Source: Dethiosulfatibacter aminovorans DSM 17477
GTDB lineage: Bacteria; Bacillota; Clostridia; Tissierellales; Dethiosulfatibacteraceae
DNA: 64,000 nucleotides
NCBI RefSeq assembly: GCF_900142005.1
Contig: NZ_FQZL01000004.1
Location: 62,001 to 126,000, forward strand
Direction: 5' to 3'
Numbering within the stretch: position 1 is the first letter of the stretch; every line of letters starts with the position of its first letter. Both the position numbers and the translations under genes were made by a program. Positions 24,859 through 35,354 of this stretch are shown here, piece by piece. A model generated the notes under the pieces. That model did no database searches and was not told the DNA's origin. It saw only the letters and a program-made list of their open reading frames with translations.

Positions 24859-24888
24859 ATGCAAAGTATTTTTATTATGCAAAGTATT
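24859..24888. repeat. direct repeat ATGCAAAGTATT upstream of nhaC
   Basis: Two identical 12-base copies start at 24859 and 24877, 18 bases apart, 30-60 bases upstream of the nhaC start on the promoter side. They are candidate binding sites for the PucR regulator encoded at the end of the set. Confidence 0.5.
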
Positions 24889-24980
24889 CTTTTCCTCCTC
24901 AGGAAAAGGTTATCATAAATCTAAACAAAGATAATTAGACAAAGCACTTTAATTCCTTTTGATTTTTGTAGTATGTACAA

Positions 24981-25023
24981 AAGGAACTATCCTGACCGGC
25001 TTACCGGATATGGATAGTTCCTT
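24981..25023 (-). terminator. terminator of the glycogen operon
   Basis: AAGGAACTATCC (24981-24992) pairs with GGATAGTTCCTT (25012-25023), a 12-bp stem, with an inner CCGG/CCGG. On the minus strand it is followed by TTGTAC. Confidence 0.75.
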
Positions 25024-25095
25024 CAACAATTTAGAAATCAATTTATTTATATTCAACTACAGCAAATGACATATTAAAATTCTCATTATGCAATA

Positions 25096-26970
25096 TTATC
25101 TATTTGAACATATTGCAAATATGAAACCGAAACCCTTCAGCTTGGTTTTTCTGTCCAGTTCTTCTCCAGTGAGGATATCCTCATATCCGCTTCCGGGAAG
25201 CTTGAAGATCATGTCGGTACTTGACCTGTTCACTGCCACCACTATGGTCTTGCTGCCCAGAGTACGCGTAAAGCTGAACATGTCCCCTGTACATGCATAG
25301 GGCTCCCAGGTTCCTCTTTTTAGCACCTCGGACCCTTCCCTGTACTTGAATATCTTCCTGTACCATGAAAGGATCTCTTCGTTTTCATTGCCCCAGGGAT
25401 ATGTTCCCCTGCAGTAGGGGTCGCTGTATCCTTCCATGCCTGCCTCGTCACCATAGTAGATGCATGGCACTCCTGGAAATGTAGCCTGGATCAGGGACAG
25501 AAGCTTAAGCCTCTTCACCCCATATCCCCTCTGTTCATCGGAAAGGACATATCCGTATCTTGTATCTTCGTCCAGAGACCTTTCTTCGGGGGAATCACCG
25601 AGATAAGTCAGTATCCTCTCCGTATCGTGTGTTCCCACAAGATTCATACACGAATAAAAATATTCCCGTGGATAGTTCTCGAAAATGGACATGATAATCT
25701 TGAGGGCCTTCGCGCCGTCCAAATATCCAGTCAGAAATCCTGTAAAGGCCTTTCTGAATGGATAGTTCATGACAGAATCAAGCTCGTCTCCATAGAAATA
25801 CTCCCTCAACTTGCTGTAGCTTTTCTTGTTGGAAGCATCCTCCCAGACTTCGCCAAGGACAATGCTGTCTGCATTTTCCTTTAAGGTTTCAGTCTTGAGG
25901 ATCTGTATGAACTCATCAGGAAGCTCGTCTGCAACATCCAGCCGCCAGCCCTTGACTCCCTTTCTCATCCACTGCTTGACAATGCTGTTTTTGCCTCGCA
26001 GAATATAATCAATGTATGAAGGGTTCATTTCCTCCACATTGGGAAGGCTCTTGTTGCCCCACCAGCACTCGTATTCATCGGGATAATTCTTGAACCTGAA
26101 CCAGTGGAAATATTCGGAATCCCTGGAATTATATGCGCCTCTGTTTTCATATTTGCCTAGACGGTTGAAATACTTGCTGTCCATTCCAACATGGCTGAAT
26201 ACACCGTCAAGTATTATGCTTATGCCGTTCTTGTCGCATTCTTTTACAAGCTCTTCAAAATCCTCGTCACTTCCATAACCGGAATCAAGCTTCTCATAGT
26301 CACCTGTATCGTATTTGTGGTTGCTGTTTGATTCAAATATGGGGTTGAAGTAAAGTATGGATACGCCAAATTCCCTCAGGTAAGGTATCTTTTCAATAAC
26401 TCCCCTGAGGTTTCCTCCGTAGACATCCCAGAACAATATGTCTCCGCTGTCGTCCTTCATATATCTGTTTTTCTCATTCCAGTTCTCGTATCTGACAAAA
26501 CCCTTTCGTCCTGCATAGAAATTTTCATCACCGGCCTTGTTGAACCTGTCAACATAGACCTGGTACATTATCCCTTCCTTGTACCACTTGGGAACCCGTA
26601 TGTTCCTTGATGCTACGGTTATCTGATAGGGCACGGGATTTTCATAATACAGGCAGCACTCGCCGCCAAGCTTTTCACTGCAGTTGCCGATATAATAGGT
26701 GTCCTCGCCTTCGCGTATACTGAAATAATAGTGAATGAGGCATGGATGATTTGGGGCGGAAAATTCAGCCCTGTAGACAATATAGTCTCCATCCTGCTTC
26801 TCCTCCTCCATTTCAAATTCTACGTCAACAGCCCGAATCATGACCACGACTCCGCAGCTTATGTCGGTTCCCTTCTCCACCCTCAACCTTATATCAACTT
26901 GTTCACCTGTAACAACCGCCCCGAAGGGCGATTTGTATTCCTCATCATGTGAGTTGTAAAATATTTTCAT
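25096..26970 (-). CDS. GH13 alpha-amylase-family enzyme (neopullulanase/cyclomaltodextrinase-like)
   Basis: 624 aa, no signal peptide, so intracellular. An N-terminal ~120-residue beta domain (CBM34-like) precedes the catalytic barrel. GH13 regions are DGVFSH (255-260), WRLDVADE with nucleophile Asp345, LGEVWED with acid/base Glu374, and VGTHDTER with HD at 448-449. The C-terminal ~90 residues form the usual beta domain. It is the last gene of the glycogen operon and overlaps glgA by 26 bases. It probably trims alpha-1,4/1,6-glucan or maltodextrins released from stored glycogen. Confidence 0.88.
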   Translation of the reverse strand: MKIFYNSHDEEYKSPFGAVVTGEQVDIRLRVEKGTDISCGVVVMIRAVDVEFEMEEEKQDGDYIVYRAEFSAPNHPCLIHYYFSIREGEDTYYIGNCSEKLGGECCLYYENPVPYQITVASRNIRVPKWYKEGIMYQVYVDRFNKAGDENFYAGRKGFVRYENWNEKNRYMKDDSGDILFWDVYGGNLRGVIEKIPYLREFGVSILYFNPIFESNSNHKYDTGDYEKLDSGYGSDEDFEELVKECDKNGISIILDGVFSHVGMDSKYFNRLGKYENRGAYNSRDSEYFHWFRFKNYPDEYECWWGNKSLPNVEEMNPSYIDYILRGKNSIVKQWMRKGVKGWRLDVADELPDEFIQILKTETLKENADSIVLGEVWEDASNKKSYSKLREYFYGDELDSVMNYPFRKAFTGFLTGYLDGAKALKIIMSIFENYPREYFYSCMNLVGTHDTERILTYLGDSPEERSLDEDTRYGYVLSDEQRGYGVKRLKLLSLIQATFPGVPCIYYGDEAGMEGYSDPYCRGTYPWGNENEEILSWYRKIFKYREGSEVLKRGTWEPYACTGDMFSFTRTLGSKTIVVAVNRSSTDMIFKLPGSGYEDILTGEELDRKTKLKGFGFIFAICSNR

Positions 26971-28402
26971 CTTCCTGCCTAATCATCGTATTTTTATAAA
27001 CCTTCTTGTATTCAGCCGCAGAAGCCTTCCAGTCATATTTGCACTTGAATGCATTTGCTACAAGCTTCTTCCACGACTCCCTGTTGTTCTTGTAGATATC
27101 CACTGCCTTTTCTATTTCAAAAAGCATTGCATGAGCGTTGTAATCATCAAACTTGAATCCATTGCCTTCATTAGCCACTTCATCGTACTCGAATATTGTA
27201 TCTCCAAGTCCTCCCGTATTCCTTACAACAGGCACGGTACCGTACTTGAGGGCGATTATCTGATTGAGACCGCATGGCTCCACCCTTGAAGGCATAAGCA
27301 TTATGTCGCTTCCCGCATAGATTCTTGAAGCTGTTTTTGAATCGAACATTATCCTTGCTGACATCTTTTCCGGATACTGGCTTTCAAGATATCTGAAATA
27401 ATCCTCGTACATTTCCTCTCCCGTTCCCAAAAGAACAAGGTTCACGTCAAGGTCCATTATTTCCTTGCCCACAGCCATTACAAGGTCTATGCCCTTAAGC
27501 TCGTCCAGCCTTGTAATCATTCCTATTACAGGTCTGTTTTCATCATATTCAAGTCCAAGCTCCTCCAGAAGCTTCTCCTTGTTCTCCTGCTTCTTGTTGT
27601 AGGACCTTGTATATGCTGCATATAAGTTTTTGTCCTTTGCAGGATTGTGTGCATCATAGTCTATTCCATTCAATATTCCTGTCATCTTGTACCTGTTTAC
27701 ACTTATGACTCCTTCCAATCCTTCCCCGAAATAATCAAATTCCAACTCCCTGGCATATGAAGGAGACACTGTAGTAATCCAATCAGCATTATAGATACCG
27801 GACTTCATGATATTTATTGCATCATTGTATTCGAAGTCCAATGTTATTTCCTCAGGCTTAAGATCCAGTATGTCGAAAAGTGTTTCGCGGCCATAAATTC
27901 CCTGATACTTTATATTGTGAATCGTAAGCACGGTTTTCATGTCGGTGTAATGAGGTTTATAGTGCGTATTGGCAAGATAGGGTATTATTGCCGTATGCCA
28001 GTCGTTGCAGTGCATTATGTCAGGAATATAATCTATGTAGGGCAGCATTTCCAGTACAGCCTTCGAATAGAACAGAAACCTCTCTCCGTCATCATAGTGT
28101 CCGTAGATGCCTCCCTCCCTGTTGAAATAGTAATCATTTCCAAGGAAATAATGCATCACTCCATCATTTTTGAGGCTGAAGATTTCGCATGTCTGCTTTC
28201 TCCAGTTGAGTCCTACATCAAACTCGTCAACCTTCTTCATTTTCTTTTTGTATTTCTCAGATATGTTGGCATACAGGGGCATTACCACTCTGATATCAGT
28301 ATTCTTATCCTTTAACGCCTTCGGCAAAGACCCAGCCACATCAGCCAATCCCCCTGTCTTTATAAAAGGCACACATTCAGATGTTGCAAATAATATATTC
28401 AT
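26945..28402 (-). CDS. glgA: glycogen synthase (ADP-glucose)
   Basis: 485 aa, GT5 family. The ADP-glucose-binding motif KTGGLADV is at residues 16-23. C-terminal GT-B signatures include PVIGMITRLDELKG, LMPSRVEPCGLNQIIALKYGT and VRNTGGLGDT. It adds glucose from ADP-glucose to the glycogen chain. It follows glgD by 45 bases and precedes the GH13 enzyme. Confidence 0.96.
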   Translation of the reverse strand: MNILFATSECVPFIKTGGLADVAGSLPKALKDKNTDIRVVMPLYANISEKYKKKMKKVDEFDVGLNWRKQTCEIFSLKNDGVMHYFLGNDYYFNREGGIYGHYDDGERFLFYSKAVLEMLPYIDYIPDIMHCNDWHTAIIPYLANTHYKPHYTDMKTVLTIHNIKYQGIYGRETLFDILDLKPEEITLDFEYNDAINIMKSGIYNADWITTVSPSYARELEFDYFGEGLEGVISVNRYKMTGILNGIDYDAHNPAKDKNLYAAYTRSYNKKQENKEKLLEELGLEYDENRPVIGMITRLDELKGIDLVMAVGKEIMDLDVNLVLLGTGEEMYEDYFRYLESQYPEKMSARIMFDSKTASRIYAGSDIMLMPSRVEPCGLNQIIALKYGTVPVVRNTGGLGDTIFEYDEVANEGNGFKFDDYNAHAMLFEIEKAVDIYKNNRESWKKLVANAFKCKYDWKASAAEYKKVYKNTMIRQEDENILQLT

Positions 28403-28447
28403 AGAACACTCCTTAATTTATAAAAGTCTGGTTGATTTATTCATTCT

Positions 28448-29575
28448 CTATAATACAAGATCCTTTTCCATCACAAGGGGCTTTTCTTTCGTACCAACCA
28501 GTATCTTGCTTTCTGTTATTTCAACGTATTTGTCGATGATTGCATCTACCAGAACCGCATCTCTTCTTATTATACATTTCTGCATTATGATGCAGTTCTT
28601 TACCCTGGCTCCCGGCTCGACAACAACACCCCTGGAAACTATGCTGTTCTCAACTGTGCCGTATATCTTCGCTCCACTGGCTATAAGCGAATTCTTAACC
28701 CTTGACTGGGTGCTGTATTTCGTTGGATGGTTGTCCTTTGACTTGGCATGAATCATACAATCACCAAAGAAAAGTCTTTTCCTTGTATCCGCATTGAGAA
28801 GATCCATTGAACAGTCGAAATATGAATTTATGGAATTAATTATCCTGATATAGCCCTGGTAACTGTAGCCTATTACCTTCAGGCTGTTAAGGTTTTTCAA
28901 TATGACGTCAAGAAGGTCTATTGCACCGCTTTGCTGGGCATTTTCCAGTATATCCATAAATGTCGCCTTGTTGATGATTATCATGTCCATGAAGACATTC
29001 TTGCAATCGCCCCCGTCTTCCCCGCAGTGCAGTATGTTTTTGATTTCCTTTCCATCACCGCCCCCGGTACAAAGTGAAATTTCATTGTTGTATATTTCAC
29101 CTTCATAGTCCTTCTTGTAAATCATTGTGATATCGGCATCATTGTCAATATGGTAGTGTACCGCCTTTTTTATATCCATGTTGCTTACTATGTTGCATCC
29201 GCTTATTACAAAATATTTGGTAGTTGATGGAATCTTCAAGAAAAAGGCTATGTTGTCCAGAAAGTCCTGAAGGTTAATCCTGGTAATTTGTCCGACTTTG
29301 ACATTCTTTCCTCCATGGAGTATTGACAAATCGTTGCTCTTGCTGCTAAGGTTCCAGTTTTCACCCTTTCCAAGATGGTCTACGAGGGACCTGTATTTAT
29401 AAGATCCTATAACTCCAAGCTTGCTGATTCCGGAATTTATCATGTTTGAAAGTGTAAAATCTATAAGTCTGTATTTTCCTCCTATTGGCACTGTATGAAT
29501 GCTTCTGTTCAACAGCATCTTGTCCAGATCTTTCTGGTTTTGACTGTTTATTATTACACCTACGGTATTTTTCAT
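28448..29575 (-). CDS. glgD: GlgD, regulatory-type glucose-1-phosphate adenylyltransferase subunit
   Basis: 375 aa, paralogue of GlgC encoded immediately upstream (8-base gap). The N-terminal nucleotide-binding loop GGxGxRL of GlgC is missing: the protein starts KNTVGVIINSQNQKDLDKML. The second-half left-handed beta helix is kept. GlgD proteins of Bacillota lack catalytic residues and modulate GlgC as a heteromer. It still has the HTVPIGGKYRLIDFTLSNM segment. Confidence 0.93.
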   Translation of the reverse strand: MKNTVGVIINSQNQKDLDKMLLNRSIHTVPIGGKYRLIDFTLSNMINSGISKLGVIGSYKYRSLVDHLGKGENWNLSSKSNDLSILHGGKNVKVGQITRINLQDFLDNIAFFLKIPSTTKYFVISGCNIVSNMDIKKAVHYHIDNDADITMIYKKDYEGEIYNNEISLCTGGGDGKEIKNILHCGEDGGDCKNVFMDMIIINKATFMDILENAQQSGAIDLLDVILKNLNSLKVIGYSYQGYIRIINSINSYFDCSMDLLNADTRKRLFFGDCMIHAKSKDNHPTKYSTQSRVKNSLIASGAKIYGTVENSIVSRGVVVEPGARVKNCIIMQKCIIRRDAVLVDAIIDKYVEITESKILVGTKEKPLVMEKDLVL

Positions 29576-29583
29576 ATTCCCTC

Positions 29584-30699
29584 CTATGCTATGACGGTTA
29601 TTTCATCGCTGTCTAAACTGCCTATTCTGCTTCCCTTGACTATTCTCATATTTTCACCTATTATAGCCTTTTCAATCACTGCACCTTCTTCAATCACTGC
29701 ATTGTTAAAGATGATGGAATCCTTCACTATTGAATTGCTCCCAATGGTTACATTGTATGAGATTACCGAATTCTTCACATACCCCTCTATGGTACATCCG
29801 TCGCAGATGAGGCTGTTGTTTACATCTGCCCCTTCTCCCATGTAGTGGGGTCTCCATGTTTCGTTGTTGGAATATACCCTCATTTCACTGGAGAACAGAT
29901 CGAACTCGGAATTTTCCTCAAGAAGGTCCATGTTTGCCTTGTAATAACTGTCTATTGTTCCAACATCCCTCCAGTATCCCTCGAATAGATATGAATAGAT
30001 GTTCTTCCCTTCATTTAAAAGCATGGGAATAACATTCTTTCCGAAATCATGGTCCGAATTGTCATTTCCCGCATCCTTCAGTAGAGCCTCTCTCAATATG
30101 CTCCACTTGAAGATGTATATTCCCATGGATGCCATGTTGTTCTTTGGATTTTCAGGCTTCTCCTCAAACTCCACTATCTTCATGTCTTCATCAACATTGG
30201 TGATCCCAAATCTTGATGCATCGTTCCAGTCAACTTCCATTACAGCTATTGCAAGGTCCGCATCCTTTTCCTTCGCATAGCAAAGCATCAGCGAATAGTC
30301 CATCTTGTATATATGGTCACCTGAAAGTATTAGCACATATTCAGGATCATACATGTCTATGAATTCAAGGTTCTGATATATTGCATCAGCAGTCCCCAGA
30401 TACCAGTTTCCCCCTTTTGTATCCATGTAGGGTGGCAGTATGCTTACTCCCTGTCCCAGCTTGTCAAGGGCCCAGGCGCTCCCGTTTCCTATGTATCTGT
30501 TGAGAAGCAGCGGCTTGTACTGTGTAAGCACGCCAACCGTATAAATGTCCGAATGGAAACAGTTGCTTAAACTGAAATCTATAATCCTGTACTTTCCTCC
30601 AAACATTACACCGGGCTTTGCATTGTTCTTCGTTAAATCCTTCAGCCTGCTTCCCTGGCCGCCTGCCAAAAGCATTGCAATACATTCGTTGTTTCCCAT
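29584..30699 (-). CDS. glgC: glucose-1-phosphate adenylyltransferase
   Basis: 371 aa. The catalytic subunit makes ADP-glucose from glucose-1-phosphate and ATP. The nucleotide loop [21 protein letters not shown] is quoted here as [46 protein letters not shown] and a C-terminal beta-helix of hexapeptide repeats follow. It precedes glgD, with which it probably forms a heterotetramer, and follows glgP by 9 bases. Confidence 0.96.
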   Translation of the reverse strand: MGNNECIAMLLAGGQGSRLKDLTKNNAKPGVMFGGKYRIIDFSLSNCFHSDIYTVGVLTQYKPLLLNRYIGNGSAWALDKLGQGVSILPPYMDTKGGNWYLGTADAIYQNLEFIDMYDPEYVLILSGDHIYKMDYSLMLCYAKEKDADLAIAVMEVDWNDASRFGITNVDEDMKIVEFEEKPENPKNNMASMGIYIFKWSILREALLKDAGNDNSDHDFGKNVIPMLLNEGKNIYSYLFEGYWRDVGTIDSYYKANMDLLEENSEFDLFSSEMRVYSNNETWRPHYMGEGADVNNSLICDGCTIEGYVKNSVISYNVTIGSNSIVKDSIIFNNAVIEEGAVIEKAIIGENMRIVKGSRIGSLDSDEITVIA

Positions 30700-30708
30700 A
30701 AAAACCTC

Positions 30709-33126
30709 CTAATTATTTATGTCTTCCTTGATTTTCCAGATTTCATTATCGTATTCCCTGATTGTCCTGTCGCTTGAAAAATATCCCGATGCCGCAATAT
30801 TTTTCATGGACATTTCAAACCACCTGCCGGTATCCCTGTAGGCTTTCTCCACTTCCTTCTGAGCTTCAACATATGCCCTGAAATCCTTCATGACAAAATA
30901 GGCGTCGTTGTGAAGGATGAGACTGTCATAGATGTCCCTGAATTCAGAAGTGTCCTTGGAAAGGAATCCATCAATAAGGTGGTCGACGGTCCTCTGAACA
31001 TCCCAATCCGATGCGTATATCTCCCTTGAGGAATAGCTGCCGTTTCTGTAATATTCAAGCACTTCCTCCGACCTGAGGCCGAAGATGAAAATATTATCTT
31101 CTCCCGCCTTTTCCATTATTTCCACATTGGCTCCGTCAAGGGTTCCAATGGTTATTGCTCCGTTCATCATGAACTTCATGTTGCCCGTACCGCTGGCCTC
31201 CTTGCTGGCAGTGGATATCTGCTCAGAAACATCGGCAGCCGGATATATGAGTTCGCCAAGTGTTACGTTGAAGTTCTCAAGGAAAACAACCTTCATATAG
31301 CTGCTCACCTCGGGATCGTTGTTCACCTTGTCGGCCACCTTGTTTATCAGCTTTATTATTTCCTTTGCCATATGGTAGCTTGGAGCAGCCTTGCCTGCAA
31401 ATATGAAGGTCCTTGGATAAATCTTCATCTTCTGAGTCTTTATCCTGTCATAAAGGTACATGATGTGCAGTACATTAAGGAGCTGTCTCTTGTATTCATG
31501 TATCCTCTTCACATGTACATCGAAAATTGAATTCACATCAAGTTTAATTTCCATGGTCTTCATCACATATGCTGCCAATCTCTCCTTGTTCTTCCTCTTC
31601 ATAGACTTGAGCATTTCATGACAGTTCCTGTCGCCGCAATGGTCAAGAAGGTTCTTGAGCCTGGCCGGGTCGTCTTTCCATTCTTCTCCAATGGTTTTAT
31701 TTATACATTTTGTAAGAAGAGGATTGGATTTCATAAGGAATCTTCTGTGGGATACTCCGTTTGTCTTTGAATTGAACTTATCGGGATAAAGCTCGTAAAG
31801 TTCACTGAATGTCTCATTTATAAGTATATCGGTGTGAAGCTTTGCAACTCCGTTTACGGATTTGGAACCGATAATGGCAAGATTGGCCATATGCACCAGT
31901 CCGTCCCTTAGAATTGAATTCCTTGCCCTCAATTCCCTGGTGCTCTCGTCGCCTTCTTCCTTGAAGCGCCTGTCAATCTCCTCAATTATCATGTATACCC
32001 TCGGCAGCAAACACTTCATCATTTCCTGGGGCCAAGTTTCAAGGGCTTCAGGCAGTATTGTATGGTTTGTATAGGCGCATATCCCAGTAACCTGCTCCCA
32101 CGCCTCATCCCATTCCAGCCTTTCATGGTCCATGAGTATTCTCATCAGCTCCGGAATGACGAGAGAAGGATGGGTGTCATTTATCTGTATCTGAATCTTT
32201 TTAGAAAGATCCTGAAGCTCCTCGTTGTTCCTCTTGTATCTTCTTCTTATGCTGCGAAGGCCTGCACTTACAAAGAAATACTGCTGCTTCAGTCTCAGGA
32301 GCCTTCCCTCGTAATTGGCATCGTTTGGATATAGAACCTGGGTTATGGCCTCCGCCGTAGTTTTCTCCCTCAGGGCCTCCATGTAGTTTCCTTTATTGAA
32401 AAGATTGAAGTCAAAGGCATCAGTAGATCCGGCACTCCAAAGCCTGAGAAAGTTCACATTGCTTGAACTGCTGCTTACAATGGGAACATCAAAAGGAACG
32501 GCAAGGACCGTTTCATAATTCTCGTGGATAACCACTATTTTTCCGTCCTTTTCGATAGTCCTTATATTACCATAAAACCTAATTACTTCCGCCTTCGAAG
32601 CCTTCCTTATCTCCCACTGGTTTCCATATCTGAGCCACTTGTCGGGCAGTTCCACCTGATGGCCTTCATGTATTTTTTGCTCAAACAGGCCGTATCTGTA
32701 CTTTATGCCCATTCCCATGGCAGGTATGTTGAGAAAAGCCAGTGAATCGAGAAAACATGCTGCCAGTCTTCCCAGCCCTCCATTTCCAAGTCCTGCATCC
32801 ATTTCAACATCTGCCAGGTCCTTGATATCCACTCCAAGGTCGTTGAGTCCTTCTGTGACAACATCAAGGATTCCAAGCTTCATCAGGTTCATTTCCAAAA
32901 GCTTTCCTACAAGAAACTCCATAGAAAAATAGTAAAGTCTCTTTTGATTTTTCTCTCGGTTCATAAGAGAGTGGCTGTCCGCCATGCAAATGGATGCATA
33001 CTTCATTACAAGTGAAGCAAGTACATTATATCTGTCAATAAAACTGCTCTCCTCAAAACATTCTCCGGTAACTTCCTTGAATCTTTGCAAATATTCCTTC
33101 TTAAAAGCTTCCTTACTCGAAAACAT
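30709..33126 (-). CDS. glgP: glycogen phosphorylase
   Basis: 805 aa, GT35. It releases glucose-1-phosphate from glycogen. The PLP lysine motif EASGTGNMKFMMNGA is present, as are the N-terminal EMDAGLGNGGLGRLAACFLD segment (quoted as GLGNGGLGRLAACFLDS), NDTHPSLVIPELMR and the KRIHEYKRQLLN nucleotide/sugar loop. The operon therefore holds both synthesis and breakdown genes. The gene is separated from glgB by a single base, implying coupling. Confidence 0.96.
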   Translation of the reverse strand: MFSSKEAFKKEYLQRFKEVTGECFEESSFIDRYNVLASLVMKYASICMADSHSLMNREKNQKRLYYFSMEFLVGKLLEMNLMKLGILDVVTEGLNDLGVDIKDLADVEMDAGLGNGGLGRLAACFLDSLAFLNIPAMGMGIKYRYGLFEQKIHEGHQVELPDKWLRYGNQWEIRKASKAEVIRFYGNIRTIEKDGKIVVIHENYETVLAVPFDVPIVSSSSSNVNFLRLWSAGSTDAFDFNLFNKGNYMEALREKTTAEAITQVLYPNDANYEGRLLRLKQQYFFVSAGLRSIRRRYKRNNEELQDLSKKIQIQINDTHPSLVIPELMRILMDHERLEWDEAWEQVTGICAYTNHTILPEALETWPQEMMKCLLPRVYMIIEEIDRRFKEEGDESTRELRARNSILRDGLVHMANLAIIGSKSVNGVAKLHTDILINETFSELYELYPDKFNSKTNGVSHRRFLMKSNPLLTKCINKTIGEEWKDDPARLKNLLDHCGDRNCHEMLKSMKRKNKERLAAYVMKTMEIKLDVNSIFDVHVKRIHEYKRQLLNVLHIMYLYDRIKTQKMKIYPRTFIFAGKAAPSYHMAKEIIKLINKVADKVNNDPEVSSYMKVVFLENFNVTLGELIYPAADVSEQISTASKEASGTGNMKFMMNGAITIGTLDGANVEIMEKAGEDNIFIFGLRSEEVLEYYRNGSYSSREIYASDWDVQRTVDHLIDGFLSKDTSEFRDIYDSLILHNDAYFVMKDFRAYVEAQKEVEKAYRDTGRWFEMSMKNIAASGYFSSDRTIREYDNEIWKIKEDINN

Positions 33127-33127
33127 C

Positions 33128-35008
33128 TCAACCTCGCTTTATAGTTTTTTTCTTCTTGATCATGAGACCGGAAAGACCTGGTATCTTGATCTTTATGATA
33201 TTCCTGTCGGGATTGAATTCATCCCTTTGGGATTTTATGTACTTTTTATACGTTGTTCCCGTTCCGTCGTATTTCTCCTCGTCGCTGTTCATTATGACCC
33301 TGTACTCACCCTCCCGTGGAACTTGGATCCATGCCTCCTCGTGGACATTTGGAGTAAAATTCAGCACTGTGATTATAAAATCATCAAGCCCCCACCTTAT
33401 ATATGAAAACATGCTATGGTCCCTGTTGTCCGCATCTATCCACTGGAATCCTGCCCAGCTGTTGTCCTGCTGCCACAAAGCCTTTTCATTCATATAGAGC
33501 CTGTTCAGTTTCTTGATATACTCCCTGTGGGAATCGTGTATGGGATACTTGAGCATGAACCATTCAATTTCCTCATAATATCTCCACTCCATGAACTGGC
33601 CTATTTCGTTGCCCATGAAATTCAGCTTCTTTCCGGGATGTGTCATCTGGTACATTGCAAGCACCTTGAGATTCTTGAACTTCTCCTCGTAGGTTCCCCA
33701 GCTCTTGTCAATGAGCGTCTTCTTGCCGTGTACAACCTCATCGTGAGAAAAGGGAAGTATGAAGTTCTCGCTGAAGGCATAATGCATGGAAAATGTAATC
33801 CTGTCATGGTCGTTCTTCCTGAAGAAGAAGTCATTTTCAACATACGCTATGGTGTCGTTCATCCATCCCATGTTCCACTTGAAATTGAAGCCAAGCCCTC
33901 CCGAATCGACGGGAGCAGTCACAAGGGGCCAGTCCGTGGACTCCTCTGCAGCCATTATTGCGAAGGGATACCTTGCGAAGACGGCTTTGTTAAGCTCCTT
34001 CAAAAAGTCTATCCCGTCAAGGTCGTCGGTCCCTCCATATCTGTTTCTATATATCTGTTCATCCATGCCGAAGTTCAGATGAAGTATTGACGTAACACCG
34101 TCAACCCGCAATCCGTCCACATGGTATTTGTCAAAGTAAAAAAGTGCATTTGAAATGAGGAAATTCGTCACCTCGCTTCTGCCGAAGTTAAACTTCTTCG
34201 TTCCCCAGTTGGGGTGGTCTATATGTCCGTAGAGCTCCGTACCGTCAAAGTTTAACAGCCCCTGCTCGTCCCTGCAGAAATGGCCGGGAACCCAGTCAAG
34301 AATGACGCCTATATTGTTCTGGTGGCACTTGTCAATTAAATATTTCAGGTCATCCGGTTTTCCATATCTGCTTGTAATGGAATAGTATCCTGTTATCTGA
34401 TATCCCCATGATCCGTCAAAGGGATGCTCCATGACAGGCATTATCTCCACATAGTTGTAGTTCATCTCCTTGAGATATGGAACAAGCTCATCTGCAAGCT
34501 CCCTGTAACTATAGTGGCTTTTATCCTCGTGCATCTTCCAGGAGCCCGGATGAATTTCATAAATATTCAAGGGGCCGTCATATAGCCTGACCTCGTTTCT
34601 CTTTTTCAGCCACTTCCCATCCTTCCATTCATATCCGTCCATATCTGCAACAACGGAGGATGTGCCGGGTTTTTTCTCCGAAAAGAATCCATATGGGTCA
34701 GCCTTCTGTACCGACGTGCCGTCCTTCTTGAAAATCTTGTACTTGTATTCCTCGCCTTCCCCTATATTTTCGAAGAAGCAATGCCATATTCCAGTATCTC
34801 CAAGCCTTTCCATGGGATTGGCCTGGTCGTTCCAAAAATTAAAAGTGCCCACCAAAGAAACACCAGTGGCGTTGGGCGCCCATACCGTGAAGTATACGCC
34901 TTTCCCGTCCTGTTGTTTTCTCAAGTGAGCTCCAAAATATTCATAGCTGTTGTACAGCTTGCCTGTATGATAATTTGCGAATCCATTGATATCCATTATT
35001 CTGTTCAT
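33128..35008 (-). CDS. glgB: 1,4-alpha-glucan branching enzyme
   Basis: 626 aa, GH13. It starts at 35008 with a GGGGGG site; an ATG four codons later is possible. The N-terminal CBM48 domain has YFTVWAPNATGVSLVGTFN (split YFTVWAPNATGV / SLVGTFN). Catalytic motifs are DWVPGHF, DGLRVDGVTS with the nucleophile Asp, AAEES with the acid/base Glu, and LPFSHDEVVHGK. It makes alpha-1,6 branches. It is the first gene of a six-gene minus-strand operon glgB-P-C-D-A-amylase. Confidence 0.95.
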   Translation of the reverse strand: MNRIMDINGFANYHTGKLYNSYEYFGAHLRKQQDGKGVYFTVWAPNATGVSLVGTFNFWNDQANPMERLGDTGIWHCFFENIGEGEEYKYKIFKKDGTSVQKADPYGFFSEKKPGTSSVVADMDGYEWKDGKWLKKRNEVRLYDGPLNIYEIHPGSWKMHEDKSHYSYRELADELVPYLKEMNYNYVEIMPVMEHPFDGSWGYQITGYYSITSRYGKPDDLKYLIDKCHQNNIGVILDWVPGHFCRDEQGLLNFDGTELYGHIDHPNWGTKKFNFGRSEVTNFLISNALFYFDKYHVDGLRVDGVTSILHLNFGMDEQIYRNRYGGTDDLDGIDFLKELNKAVFARYPFAIMAAEESTDWPLVTAPVDSGGLGFNFKWNMGWMNDTIAYVENDFFFRKNDHDRITFSMHYAFSENFILPFSHDEVVHGKKTLIDKSWGTYEEKFKNLKVLAMYQMTHPGKKLNFMGNEIGQFMEWRYYEEIEWFMLKYPIHDSHREYIKKLNRLYMNEKALWQQDNSWAGFQWIDADNRDHSMFSYIRWGLDDFIITVLNFTPNVHEEAWIQVPREGEYRVIMNSDEEKYDGTGTTYKKYIKSQRDEFNPDRNIIKIKIPGLSGLMIKKKKTIKRG

Positions 35009-35277
35009 ATTCTTCCCCCCATACCGTAATATTATACAATAAATCGCAAGTTTTGTACATGAAGTTACTGTAAATTATGACAAGTTCTTAACAAATATTC
35101 ATGAATGCGTTTTCTTGTGAACAATATAAACCATATGACTCCGTCTATTTTCAAAAATAAAGTCGCCTCGTAGTGTTTGCGAACATTTTATGATTTATTA
35201 TCGGAATATTACGTTTTAAGGCATATATAAAACATGCGCAGACTAAAAACAGTTGTTAATCCTCATACAAAACAAAA
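35009..35277. other. upstream region of the glycogen operon
   Basis: About 270 AT-rich bases without a supported gene. A TATAAT on the minus strand (35036-35031) lies 23 bases before glgB, but no convincing -35 element is seen at 17 bases, so the promoter may need an activator or another sigma factor. No riboswitch core was recognised. Confidence 0.4.
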
Positions 35278-35323
35278 CCTGCCGGTATGATGGTTTCTAG
35301 AATACCATTCAACCAGCAGGTAA
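35278..35323 (-). terminator. terminator after the EamA permease gene
   Basis: On the minus strand ACCTGC-GGT-ATGGT pairs with ACCAT-ACC-GCAGGT as a long interrupted stem, followed by TTTTGTTTTG. Confidence 0.75.
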
Positions 35324-35354
35324 AATTTTTCTATATTCATCTTACACTTACATT

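Noticed and set aside
35009-35277. Possible riboswitch or small RNA upstream of glgB
   Set aside because: No conserved core, no leader terminator and no convincing paired elements were seen.
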